From contig JBMHCT010000013.1 in assembly GCA_049889775.1 (NCBI GenBank), positions 15,163-79,162 on the forward strand: a stretch of DNA of 64,000 nucleotides, given 5' to 3'. The stretch comes from Jejuia sp049889775. Its GTDB lineage: Bacteria; Bacteroidota; Bacteroidia; Flavobacteriales; Flavobacteriaceae. The notes beneath the pieces were generated by a model, which was given only the letters and a program-made list of their open reading frames with translations, had not been told where the DNA came from and searched no databases. Positions 27,696 to 35,711 of the stretch are shown one piece after another; the stretch's first letter is position 1; the number at the start of each line of letters is the position of its first letter. Made by a program: the position numbers and the translations under genes.

Positions 27696-30146
27696 TTGCC
27701 ACATTTCATTGATGTCATATTACCAATTCCAATTCAGAAGTTATTCACTTATAGTATTACAGATGCTGAGGCTGAATATCTCAAAATTGGTATGCGTGTT
27801 TCTGTGCCTTTTGGAAAACGTAAGATTTACACGGGTTTAGTCCATAGTATCCATCAAAATCCACCATTAATTTATGAGGCAAAAGATATTCATCAAATTT
27901 TAGATGAATCTTCATTGGTACAACCACTTCAAATTAAGTTTTGGGAGTGGATTGCTAGTTATTACATGTGTACGCTTGGGGATGTGATGCGAGCGGCATT
28001 GCCTAGTGCTTTTATTTTAGAAAGTGAAACGATAATTTCTAAAACAAAGGTGCAACTGAATGATACTGATTTAAAGGATGATGAGTTTTTAGTATACGAA
28101 GCGTTATACCATCAATCGTCTTTAAAAATTCAAGATGTAATGAACATCTTGGATAAAAAAATGGTATTACCTGTAATTAAACGCTTGATTGAAAAAGAGG
28201 CGATTTCAGTTGAAGAGGAGGTTTTTGAAAAATACAAGCCTAAACTGGTGCGCTATGTAAAGTTAAATGCGCAATTTGCTTCGGAAGAAAGTCTGCAACA
28301 ACTTTTAGAAGAATTAAACCGAGCGCCAAAACAAAGAAAGGTATTAATGACGTTGTTCATGCTTTCCTCTAAAACTAAAAAACCAATAAAGGTTAAAGAT
28401 TTGATGGATGAAAGCAATGCATCTTCTTCAATAATTAAAACTTTATTAGAAAAAGATATTCTTGAAGAATATTTTATTCAAACGGACAGAGTTGCATTTT
28501 TTGGGAATACTAATACCGCTTCAAAGCGGCTTAACGAACATCAAGACAAGGCCCTTTCAGAAATAATATCAGAATTTAAAATACATCATACAGTTTTGCT
28601 TCATGGTGTAACGTCCTCTGGTAAAACTGAAATATATGTGAAACTTATTGAGGATATTTTAGAACAAGGAAAACAGGTATTGTACTTGTTACCCGAGATA
28701 GCTTTGACCACACAGTTGGTTTCTAGATTACAAAATTATTTTGGAGAAAAAGTGGCTATATTTCATTCTAAATATTCTTCGCATGAACGTGTTGAGGTTT
28801 GGAATAATGTATTAAACAATTCAAGTAAGGCACAAATAGTGTTGGGTGCGCGCTCGTCAATATTTTTACCATTCAATAACTTAGGCTTGATTATAGTAGA
28901 TGAGGAGCATGAACAGTCTTTCAAACAGTTTGATCCCGCACCTCGCTATCATGCCAGAGACGCCGCAATTATTCTGGCTAATATGCACAAAGCTAAAACC
29001 TTACTAGGTTCTGCTACACCTAGTTTGGAAAGCTTTTTTAATGCGCAACAACAGCGTTATGGCTTGGTGGAATTGAAGCATAGATTTAATAATGTTTTAA
29101 TGCCTGAAATGGAGTTGGTAGACATTAAGGATAAGCACAAACGCAAATTGATGAAAGGGCATTTTAGTGATAGATTGATTGAGGAAATGACCGAAACCCT
29201 TTCAGAAGGACATCAAATCATTCTATTTCAAAATAGAAGAGGTTTTTCGCCAATTATTGAGTGTAATACTTGTGGGCACGCACCGCAATGCCCAAATTGC
29301 GATGTAAGTTTAACCTATCATCAATATAGAAATCAATTACGATGCCATTATTGCGGCTACAATACAGGAATGATTACAACCTGTAGTGCTTGTGGAAGTC
29401 CAGAATTGGATAATAAGGGTTTTGGAACTGAACAAATAGAAGCCGAGGTTAAAGTACTATTTCCAGACCATAACGTGGCGCGAATGGATTTAGATACGAC
29501 ACGAGGGAAATACGGTTATGAAAAAATAATTACCGCTTTTGAGCAACAAGAGATTGATGTTTTAGTAGGCACACAAATGCTTACAAAAGGGTTAGACTTT
29601 AGAAATGTGAAGTTGGTAGGTGTAATGAACGCCGATAATATGTTAAACTTCCCAGATTTTAGAGCTCACGAACGTAGTTTTCAGTTAATAATGCAAGTGT
29701 CTGGTAGGGCAGGACGAACTGATAAACGTGGAAAAGTTTTAGTGCAAACGTATAATCCGTACCATAATATTTTGCAGCAAGTGTCTACGAACAACTATAA
29801 CGCTATGTTTAAAGAACAAATGGATGAGCGCTTCAATTATAAATATCCACCAGTTTACAAACAGATTAAAATAACACTAAAGCATAAAGATTATAATAGG
29901 GTGGAGCAAGCTTCAATTTGGCTAGGAAAATCTTTACGTCAAATATTTAATGATAATGTTCTAGGGCCTGAGTCGCCACCAATTGCAAGAATACGAAATC
30001 AGTTTCACAAGAATATTTTAGTGAAAATCCCCAAAAAGCAATCCTTATCAAAAACAAAAGAAGCTATCATTAAAATAAATAATAGCTTCTTGAGTATAAA
30101 AGATTTTCGGTCGGTTAAAATAATTTTAAACGTGGATAATTATTAG
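27696..30146 (+). CDS. priA: Primosomal protein N' (replication restart helicase PriA)
   Basis: 816 residues from a TTG start at 27696; the N-terminus PHFIDVILPIPIQKLFTY matches the family and no ATG is available there. PriA loads the replisome at stalled forks. Domains: 3'-DNA-binding and winged helix (1-230); helicase with Walker A GVTSSGKT (304-311) and Walker B DEEH (402-405); zinc cysteines in CNTCGHAPQCPNC and CHYCGYN...CSACGS between the helicase lobes; then GTQMLTKGLDF and QVSGRAGR. All motifs are intact. Confidence 0.97.
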   Translation: MPHFIDVILPIPIQKLFTYSITDAEAEYLKIGMRVSVPFGKRKIYTGLVHSIHQNPPLIYEAKDIHQILDESSLVQPLQIKFWEWIASYYMCTLGDVMRAALPSAFILESETIISKTKVQLNDTDLKDDEFLVYEALYHQSSLKIQDVMNILDKKMVLPVIKRLIEKEAISVEEEVFEKYKPKLVRYVKLNAQFASEESLQQLLEELNRAPKQRKVLMTLFMLSSKTKKPIKVKDLMDESNASSSIIKTLLEKDILEEYFIQTDRVAFFGNTNTASKRLNEHQDKALSEIISEFKIHHTVLLHGVTSSGKTEIYVKLIEDILEQGKQVLYLLPEIALTTQLVSRLQNYFGEKVAIFHSKYSSHERVEVWNNVLNNSSKAQIVLGARSSIFLPFNNLGLIIVDEEHEQSFKQFDPAPRYHARDAAIILANMHKAKTLLGSATPSLESFFNAQQQRYGLVELKHRFNNVLMPEMELVDIKDKHKRKLMKGHFSDRLIEEMTETLSEGHQIILFQNRRGFSPIIECNTCGHAPQCPNCDVSLTYHQYRNQLRCHYCGYNTGMITTCSACGSPELDNKGFGTEQIEAEVKVLFPDHNVARMDLDTTRGKYGYEKIITAFEQQEIDVLVGTQMLTKGLDFRNVKLVGVMNADNMLNFPDFRAHERSFQLIMQVSGRAGRTDKRGKVLVQTYNPYHNILQQVSTNNYNAMFKEQMDERFNYKYPPVYKQIKITLKHKDYNRVEQASIWLGKSLRQIFNDNVLGPESPPIARIRNQFHKNILVKIPKKQSLSKTKEAIIKINNSFLSIKDFRSVKIILNVDNY

Positions 30147-30207
30147 TTGAATAGAATTTGAAAAAATTCAATATCTCACTAATGTCCACTAAAAGTGGTA
30201 TATAAAA

Positions 30208-30903
30208 TTAAATGTTATTTAACGCATCAACCAATTGAGTTTTCTTATTTCTACTCAATGGTATTTCGTAAGCACCAACTTCAACATTCTTACTGTTAAA
30301 TCTATCAATCTTATCAAGGTTAACAATATAAGATTTATGGATTCTTAAGAATTTGTTTTCTGGTAATTCAGCTTCAAAAGCTTTCATTGTAGATAATACA
30401 ACCAAACTCGTTTCTTCTGTAACAAGCTTTACATAATCTCCAAGGGCTTCAATCCATTTAATATCCTTAATATAAACTTTACGTTTTTTAAGGTTACTTT
30501 TCACAAAAATATGTTCACCTTCTTCTTCTTGGAAATCAAGGGTCAATTTGTGCTGCTCCAACGCTTTATCTACAGAGGTGTTAAAGCGTTCTTTTGTAAT
30601 CGGCTTGTGCAAATAATCGGTAGCATCGTAATTAAATGCTTTAAATGCATATTCGGTTTTACCAGTTACAAAGATAATTTGGGGTTTCTTGTTTAATACG
30701 TCTAGAAGTTCAAATCCATTTAGTACTGGCATTTCAATATCTAAAAAGATTAAGTCTACTTGGTGCGTATTTAAACCATTTTTTGTTTCGAGTGCGCTAC
30801 TGTATTCTGCAATTAAGTTTAGCGAAGGATGATTCTCCACCAACTTAACTATAGAAAGACGTTGTATTGCAGAATCGTCTACTACTACACAGTTTAAAGT
30901 CAT
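30208..30903 (-). CDS. LytTR family response regulator
   Basis: 231 residues. The receiver domain (1-120) has D9-D10, phospho-acceptor D55 in FLDIEMPVLNG, and K101-range KPI. The LytTR DNA-binding domain (about 130-231) has KDIKWIEALGDYVKLV, FLRIHKSYIVNLDKID and IPLSRNKK. No LytS-type histidine kinase lies next to it, so its partner is encoded elsewhere or it acts as an orphan. Flavobacteria carry such regulators near core genes; the target is unknown. It is convergent with priA and divergent from rpsF. Confidence 0.93.
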   Translation of the reverse strand: MTLNCVVVDDSAIQRLSIVKLVENHPSLNLIAEYSSALETKNGLNTHQVDLIFLDIEMPVLNGFELLDVLNKKPQIIFVTGKTEYAFKAFNYDATDYLHKPITKERFNTSVDKALEQHKLTLDFQEEEGEHIFVKSNLKKRKVYIKDIKWIEALGDYVKLVTEETSLVVLSTMKAFEAELPENKFLRIHKSYIVNLDKIDRFNSKNVEVGAYEIPLSRNKKTQLVDALNNI

Positions 30904-31064
30904 AACATTTTATATTATTTCGGTTAAGATATCGACAATAGTACAACTTTTTCCGCTAAAAACCAAAAATCATCGGTAAAGTGTTTAATTTAACACAATA
31001 TTAACAGTTTAAATCGCGCTGAAAAATATCATCAAATATATATATTTTATCGTAATGTATATAG

Positions 31065-31095
31065 TTGTGTAATCGAGAATTATTAATTACTTTTG
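31065..31095 (+). promoter_or_regulatory. Promoter of the rpsF-rpsR-rplI operon
   Basis: TTG (31065-31067), a 20-nt spacer and TACTTTTG (31088-31095) match the Bacteroidota -33/-7 consensus TTG-N(17-23)-TAnnTTTG. The rpsF start lies 31 bp downstream. Confidence 0.6.
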
Positions 31096-31126
31096 CAGCC
31101 AATTTTTAATAATAAATTAGATTTTT

Positions 31127-31465
31127 ATGAATCATTATGAAACTGTTTTCATCTTAAATCCCGTTTTATCTGAAGAACAGATAAAGGAAACAGTAAAGAA
31201 GTACGAAGATTTTCTTGTTTCTAACGGTGCTAAGATGATATCCAAAGAAGATTGGGGGCTTAAAAAATTAGCTTACCCTATCCAGAACAAAAAAAGTGGT
31301 TTTTACCATTTGTTTGAGTACCAAGTTGCCGGAGAGGTAATTGAGACTTTAGAAGTTGAGTTTAGACGTGATGAGCGTTTTATGAGATACTTAACTGTGA
31401 AGTTAGACAAGCACGCTGTGGCTTGGGCAGAAAGAAGAAGAGAAAAACTTAAAACTAAAGCTTAA
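31127..31465 (+). CDS. rpsF: 30S ribosomal protein S6
   Basis: 112 residues: MNHYETVFILNPVLSEEQIKE, WGLKKLAYPIQNKKSGFYHLFEY and FRRDERFMRYLTVKLDKHA, the S6 ferredoxin-like fold that binds S18 on the 30S platform. It is first gene of a three-gene ribosomal operon, 2 bp before rpsR. No ssb or priB is inserted between S6 and S18, unlike in many other bacteria. Confidence 0.98.
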   Translation: MNHYETVFILNPVLSEEQIKETVKKYEDFLVSNGAKMISKEDWGLKKLAYPIQNKKSGFYHLFEYQVAGEVIETLEVEFRRDERFMRYLTVKLDKHAVAWAERRREKLKTKA

Positions 31466-31467
31466 TT

Positions 31468-31764
31468 ATGGCATCTATAGATCAACAAGCAAAAGGAAAA
31501 AAAGACGGAGAAATTAGATATTTAACTCCGCTTAATATAGAAACTAATAAGCAAAAGAAATACTGCCGTTTCAAAAAGTCTGGTATTAAATATATCGATT
31601 ATAAAGATCCAGATTTCTTGTTAAAGTTTGTAAACGAGCAAGGTAAAATTTTACCAAGACGTTTAACAGGAACTTCTTTAAAATACCAAAGAAAAGTATC
31701 AGTTGCTGTAAAAAGAGCACGTCATTTAGCTTTAATGCCTTACGTAGCAGATTTATTAAAATAA
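31468..31764 (+). CDS. rpsR: 30S ribosomal protein S18
   Basis: 98 residues. The core KKYCRFKKSGIKYIDYKDPDFLLKFVNEQGKILPRR followed by LTGTSLKYQRKVSVAVKRARHLALMPY is the S18 signature; it pairs with S6 on the platform. An N-terminal extension of about 20 charged residues is usual in Bacteroidota. There is a 13-bp gap to rplI. Confidence 0.98.
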   Translation: MASIDQQAKGKKDGEIRYLTPLNIETNKQKKYCRFKKSGIKYIDYKDPDFLLKFVNEQGKILPRRLTGTSLKYQRKVSVAVKRARHLALMPYVADLLK

Positions 31765-31777
31765 AACAATCATAACA

Positions 31778-32230
31778 ATGGAACTTATATTAAAACAAGA
31801 CGTTGAGAATTTAGGATTTAAAGACGACATTGTAACAGTTAAGAACGGTTATGGTAGAAATTTTTTAATTCCTCAAGGGCACGCTATTATAGCAACCCCT
31901 TCCGCTAAAAAAGTATTAGCGGAAAATTTGAAGCAAAGAGCATTTAAAGAGAAGAAAATAGTTGATGATGCAACTAAAACTGCCGAGGCGTTAAAAGCAT
32001 TAGAAATTAAAATTGCTTCTAAAGTTGGGGCAGGAGACAAGTTATTTGGTTCTGTAAACAATATTGATGTTGCTGCTGCTTTAGAAAAAGAAGGACACGA
32101 GATTGATAAAAAATTCATCTCTGTTGCTGGTGGAAATGTAAAACGTTTAGGGCAATACAATGCAACTGTTCGTTTACACAGAGAAGTAGTTGTAGAATTA
32201 CCATTTGAAGTAGTAGCACAAGCTAACTAA
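31778..32230 (+). CDS. rplI: 50S ribosomal protein L9
   Basis: 150 residues. The N-terminal domain MELILKQDVENLGFKDDIVTVKNGYGRNFLIPQGHAI is the rRNA-binding part; a long connecting helix follows, then the C-terminal domain with KLFGSVNNIDVAAAL and LPFEVVAQ. It is the last gene of the operon, closed by a strong terminator 25 bp later. Confidence 0.98.
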   Translation: MELILKQDVENLGFKDDIVTVKNGYGRNFLIPQGHAIIATPSAKKVLAENLKQRAFKEKKIVDDATKTAEALKALEIKIASKVGAGDKLFGSVNNIDVAAALEKEGHEIDKKFISVAGGNVKRLGQYNATVRLHREVVVELPFEVVAQAN

Positions 32231-32254
32231 TTTCAAAAATTCTGTATAAATTTG

Positions 32255-32286
32255 AAACCGTTTGGATTTACTCTAAACGGTTTTTT
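32255..32286 (+). terminator. Terminator of the rpsF operon
   Basis: AAACCGTTT (32255-32263) and AAACGGTTT (32275-32283) pair perfectly around an 11-nt loop and end in a T run. Confidence 0.88.
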
Positions 32287-32383
32287 AATTAAATTCATAT
32301 TTGAAATGGTTGTTGGGCGAACTCAAAATTTATGGTTGAATGAATCCATTAGAAGGCGGACTCAATAAACACAGTTTGAAACC

Positions 32384-33274
32384 ATGAAAAACACAATAGT
32401 TTTTGTTTTCTTAATCTTTTGGTTTTCATGTAAAAATGAAAAACAGGCACAAGTTGAAGAAGTTAAGGTTGAAAAGGAGACTTTTACACCTTCAATGCTA
32501 CTTAAAACATTCGCTTATAGTCCTGACGACACACCAATAATTAGTGTGCATAGAGGCGGTAAAGGATTAGAGCATTATCCAGAAAACTGTTTGGAGACCT
32601 TAAAGTACATCAACGATAGTATAGATGCTATTTATGAAATTGATGTCGCCCAAACTAAAGATGCTGTTTTGGTTCTAATGCATGATAATACGTTAGAAAG
32701 AACATCTACAGGTACCGGAAAAGTTACAGATTATACCTTTAAAGAGTTGCAACAGTTTACGTTGGAAGATGATTTTGGAAACGAAACCAATTTTAAAATT
32801 CCTCTATTTAAGGATGTTTTAACATGGGCAAGAGATAATGCCGTGGTTTTGACGATAGACATTAAACGAAGCGTTGATGTTGAACAAGTAGTCGAATTAA
32901 TCAGGGAGACCAACGCCCAGGATGTTTCTATAATAATTACATACGATTTAAAGCCAGCAGAACGCGCCAACGCTTTGGCTCCGGAATTATTATTATCCGT
33001 TTCCGCGAGAAATGAAGAGGAGTTTAATTGGTTGCTGCATTCAGGCATTCCAACGGAAAATATGATAGCATTTACCGGAACGCGTTTGTCTTCTAAAGCC
33101 CTATATTCTAAGATTCATGCAAACGGTATTAAAACCATGTTAGGAACTTTAGGTAACTTAGATAAACGTGCAGAGGCTAGAGGGGATAAACTTTACCAAG
33201 ATTGGATTAAAAAAGGAATAGATGTTATTGCTACCGATAGACCGTTTCAGGTTGCCAATGCCATTTTTAAATAA
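32384..33274 (+). CDS. Glycerophosphodiester phosphodiesterase family lipoprotein
   Basis: 296 residues. The lipoprotein signal ends WFSC (Cys16). The GDPD TIM barrel shows SVHRGGKGLEHYPENCLETL with the catalytic first histidine, YEIDVAQTKDAVLVLMHDNTLERTSTG with the metal ligands and the second catalytic histidine, LTIDIKR, and IDVIATDRP at the end. It splits glycerophosphodiesters into glycerol 3-phosphate and an alcohol, outside the cytoplasmic membrane. It is monocistronic or paired with the DUF6495 gene 54 bp downstream. Confidence 0.92.
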   Translation: MKNTIVFVFLIFWFSCKNEKQAQVEEVKVEKETFTPSMLLKTFAYSPDDTPIISVHRGGKGLEHYPENCLETLKYINDSIDAIYEIDVAQTKDAVLVLMHDNTLERTSTGTGKVTDYTFKELQQFTLEDDFGNETNFKIPLFKDVLTWARDNAVVLTIDIKRSVDVEQVVELIRETNAQDVSIIITYDLKPAERANALAPELLLSVSARNEEEFNWLLHSGIPTENMIAFTGTRLSSKALYSKIHANGIKTMLGTLGNLDKRAEARGDKLYQDWIKKGIDVIATDRPFQVANAIFK

Positions 33275-33328
33275 AATATAAAGTACAAAGCAAATAGGTG
33301 CTCCTAATAGGAGATATTACATGGGCTT

Positions 33329-33799
33329 ATGAAGTATAGAAGACTTACAAAAGAACAATTTGAAGAATTACACCAAGAGTTTATTAATTTTCTGGCAACA
33401 CAATCTGTTACTGCGGAGGAGTGGGCAAACTTAAAAGTAAACAAACCCGAAGTTGCAGAAATGGAATTGGATGTATTTAGCGATTTAATTTGGGAAGGTG
33501 TTTTAAACAAAGCCCAATATTTAGAGCACTTTGCACCACAGCATATGTATCTATTTCATTTAGGTGAAACGCAAATGCACGCTATTGTAGTGAATGTAAA
33601 AAACGAAGCTGTCGATATCACTACGAAAGAAGGCTACAATTGGTTACGAGCAAATTTAATGGACAACAGTGTTGAGTTTTTACAAGCCGATAAGGACTAC
33701 AGCGAAGATAAAAACCTAGACAAGTTCAAAATGATAGAACAAGGCGCATCCATTACCAAAGGCGAATTGTATCATTATTTTGATAATTTGATAAACTAA
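33329..33799 (+). CDS. DUF6495 family protein
   Basis: 156 residues, cytosolic, acidic. It begins MKYRRLTKEQFEELHQEF and contains EEWANLKVNKPEVAEMELDVFSDL, HMYLFHL and ITKGELYHYFDNLI. I recognise it as the flavobacterial family DUF6495, which commonly stands next to hisS. It has no catalytic motif I can name and no signal peptide. A small perfect hairpin (CTCCT-AAT-AGGAG) lies at 33301-33313, just upstream of the start. Confidence 0.75.
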   Translation: MKYRRLTKEQFEELHQEFINFLATQSVTAEEWANLKVNKPEVAEMELDVFSDLIWEGVLNKAQYLEHFAPQHMYLFHLGETQMHAIVVNVKNEAVDITTKEGYNWLRANLMDNSVEFLQADKDYSEDKNLDKFKMIEQGASITKGELYHYFDNLIN

Positions 33800-33883
33800 C
33801 GTCATTACGAGGAGGAACGACGAAGTAATCTGTTGCATTAATAAGATTGCTTCGCTTTTTCCATCAAAAAGCTCGCAATGACG
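33800..33883. repeat. Palindromic intergenic repeat (CGTCATT...AATGACG type)
   Basis: Nested inverted repeats: CGTCATTACGAG (33800-33811) against CTCGCAATGACG (33872-33883), and inside them CGAAGTAATCT against AGATTGCTTCG (33844-33854). The whole folds into a long hairpin. Sequences of this form (GTCATTGCGAGGAGGAACGA) recur in intergenic regions of many Bacteroidota genomes, so this is probably a non-autonomous REP- or MITE-like element. Confidence 0.7.
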
Positions 33884-33961
33884 TATTCATTAATTATTTT
33901 TGCGCAAAGTTTGTTAATCCGCGCTTAACGAGGAATCTACTTTAAAATTTAAAAAAAGATA

Positions 33962-33975
33962 CCTGCTTTAGCAGG
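33962..33975 (+). promoter_or_regulatory. Hairpin in the hisS leader
   Basis: CCTGC-TTTA-GCAGG ends 8 nt before the hisS start codon. In the mRNA it would sit directly against the initiation region, so it could influence translation, or it may be a leftover of the adjacent repeat. Confidence 0.3.
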
Positions 33976-33982
33976 CAACAAT

Positions 33983-35641
33983 ATGTCACAAAAACCAAGC
34001 ATCCCAAAAGGAACAAGAGATTTTAATCCAGAACAAGTAGCAAAACGAAACTATATTTTTAATACAATTCGTGATGCTTTTGAAACCTTTGGATTCCAAC
34101 CCATAGAAACCCCAAGTTTTGAAAATTCCGAAACCTTAATGGGTAAATATGGCGATGAGGGGGATCGTTTGATTTTTAAGATTTTAAATTCTGGGGATTA
34201 TTTTGATAAGGTTAAAAATGGAATAATGAGTGGGATTCGTGCGGGAGAGTTATTTTATCGTAACCTTTCTGCTGATCGCATATCAAGTGTGAATTGGCTA
34301 TATAGGGAATCAAGGCAAAGTTTGGTTGATGAATTTGTGATGTCAGCTAAACATAGAGGCAAAAATGCCATAAAAAACCTGCCAGCTAATGATGTTTTAG
34401 ATAAAATACTTTCTGATATTCATCATTTATATAAAGCTTCAAATTTTTCTCCTACAGATAAAGATCGTCAAAAAATCTTTGCAAATATTTATGCAGATGC
34501 TTTCTTAAATATAAAATCAGGGAGCATAACACCAGATATCTCTGAGAAAGCCCTCCGTTACGATCTTACTGTACCCTTCGCACGTTACGTAGTACAACAC
34601 CAAAACGAGATAGAGTTCCCTTTTAAACGGTACCAAATACAGGCCGTTTGGCGCGCCGATAGGCCACAAAAAGGACGTTTTAGAGAGTTTTACCAATGTG
34701 ATGCAGATGTTGTTGGAAGCGATTCACTTTGGCAAGAAGTAGAGTTTATTCAGTTATATGATAAAGTATTTTCAACCTTAAACTTAGAAGGTGTTACCAT
34801 AAAAATCAATAACAGAAAAATTTTGTCAGGTATTGCCGAGGTTATTGGTGCTAGCGATAAATTAATTGATTTCACGGTTGCTCTTGATAAATTGGACAAA
34901 ATAGGAGAGGAGAAGGTGAAGCAGGAAATGTTAGATAAAGACATTCCGCAATCAGGTATTGATAAGTTGCAACCTTTGTTTTCACTATCTGGAGAATTTG
35001 AATCTCAAATTTCAAGTTTAAAAGATATTCTTTCTACTTCAGAAGAAGGGAAAAAGGGCATAGCGGAACTGGAATTTATAAATAATGCCATAACTGAATT
35101 AGGATTAAACACAGCCAAATTACAGTTAGATGTGACTTTAGCTCGCGGTTTAAATTATTACACAGGCGCTATTTTTGAAGTAGCTGCTCCAGCGCATGTA
35201 AAAATGGGCTCTATTGGTGGCGGTGGTCGCTACGATGATCTAACTGGAATTTTTGGAATGAAAGATATGAGTGGTGTTGGTATTAGTTTTGGTTTAGATC
35301 GTATTTATTTGGTTTTGGAAGAATTGAATCTATTCCCTAAAACTGTCAACAACAATGTTGAGGTATTGTTCATCAATTTTGGCGATAAAGAGGCCTTGTT
35401 TAGCTTAAAAGCCATTAAGCGGTTACGTGAACAAGGGATAAATGCCGAATTATACCCCGATGCCGCTAAAATGAAAAAACAAATGACGCATGCCAATAGA
35501 AGGGCTATTCCTTTCGTGGTTTTGGTAGGAGAAGAAGAAATGAATGCCAATGTCTACACCCTAAAACAAATGAAAACGGGAACTCAAGAAAAAGTATCAT
35601 TTGAGGAGTTAGTAACAATAATAAAAAAGTCCCGAACATAA
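33983..35641 (+). CDS. hisS: Histidine--tRNA ligase with an unusual internal insertion
   Basis: 552 residues, class II synthetase charging tRNA-His. All family motifs are present: KPSIPKGTRDF start, motif 2 RADRPQKGRFREFYQCDADVVG, histidine motif ARGLNYYTGAIFEV, motif 3 region GGGGRYDDL...GVGISFGLDR, and the C-terminal anticodon domain (about 455-550). Typical flavobacterial HisS has about 455-475 residues. The excess is one block at about residues 78-170 (34214-34492), between NSGDYFDKV and DISEKALRYDL, which are adjacent in normal relatives apart from a short linker. The block is in frame and charged. A tRNA-His gene lies at 57279 in the same window. Confidence 0.95.
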   Translation: MSQKPSIPKGTRDFNPEQVAKRNYIFNTIRDAFETFGFQPIETPSFENSETLMGKYGDEGDRLIFKILNSGDYFDKVKNGIMSGIRAGELFYRNLSADRISSVNWLYRESRQSLVDEFVMSAKHRGKNAIKNLPANDVLDKILSDIHHLYKASNFSPTDKDRQKIFANIYADAFLNIKSGSITPDISEKALRYDLTVPFARYVVQHQNEIEFPFKRYQIQAVWRADRPQKGRFREFYQCDADVVGSDSLWQEVEFIQLYDKVFSTLNLEGVTIKINNRKILSGIAEVIGASDKLIDFTVALDKLDKIGEEKVKQEMLDKDIPQSGIDKLQPLFSLSGEFESQISSLKDILSTSEEGKKGIAELEFINNAITELGLNTAKLQLDVTLARGLNYYTGAIFEVAAPAHVKMGSIGGGGRYDDLTGIFGMKDMSGVGISFGLDRIYLVLEELNLFPKTVNNNVEVLFINFGDKEALFSLKAIKRLREQGINAELYPDAAKMKKQMTHANRRAIPFVVLVGEEEMNANVYTLKQMKTGTQEKVSFEELVTIIKKSRT

Positions 35642-35652
35642 TATTCAGGACT
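35622..35652 (-). terminator. Terminator of the large surface protein gene, overlapping the hisS end
   Basis: On the minus strand a 9-bp stem (AGTCCTGAA against TTCGGGACT, one wobble) with a 7-nt loop is followed by six T. It lies 60 bp after the stop of the 35712 gene and overlaps the last codons of hisS. Confidence 0.6.
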
Positions 35653-35711
35653 CGGAGTAATAGCTAATTGAAATTTTTATTTGGGTTATATTATGTGACT
35701 AATTCAAATAA

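Noticed and set aside
30187..30199. CCACT-AAA-AGTGG hairpin between priA and the LytTR gene as a terminator
   Set aside because: Only 5 bp with no T run; too weak to claim.
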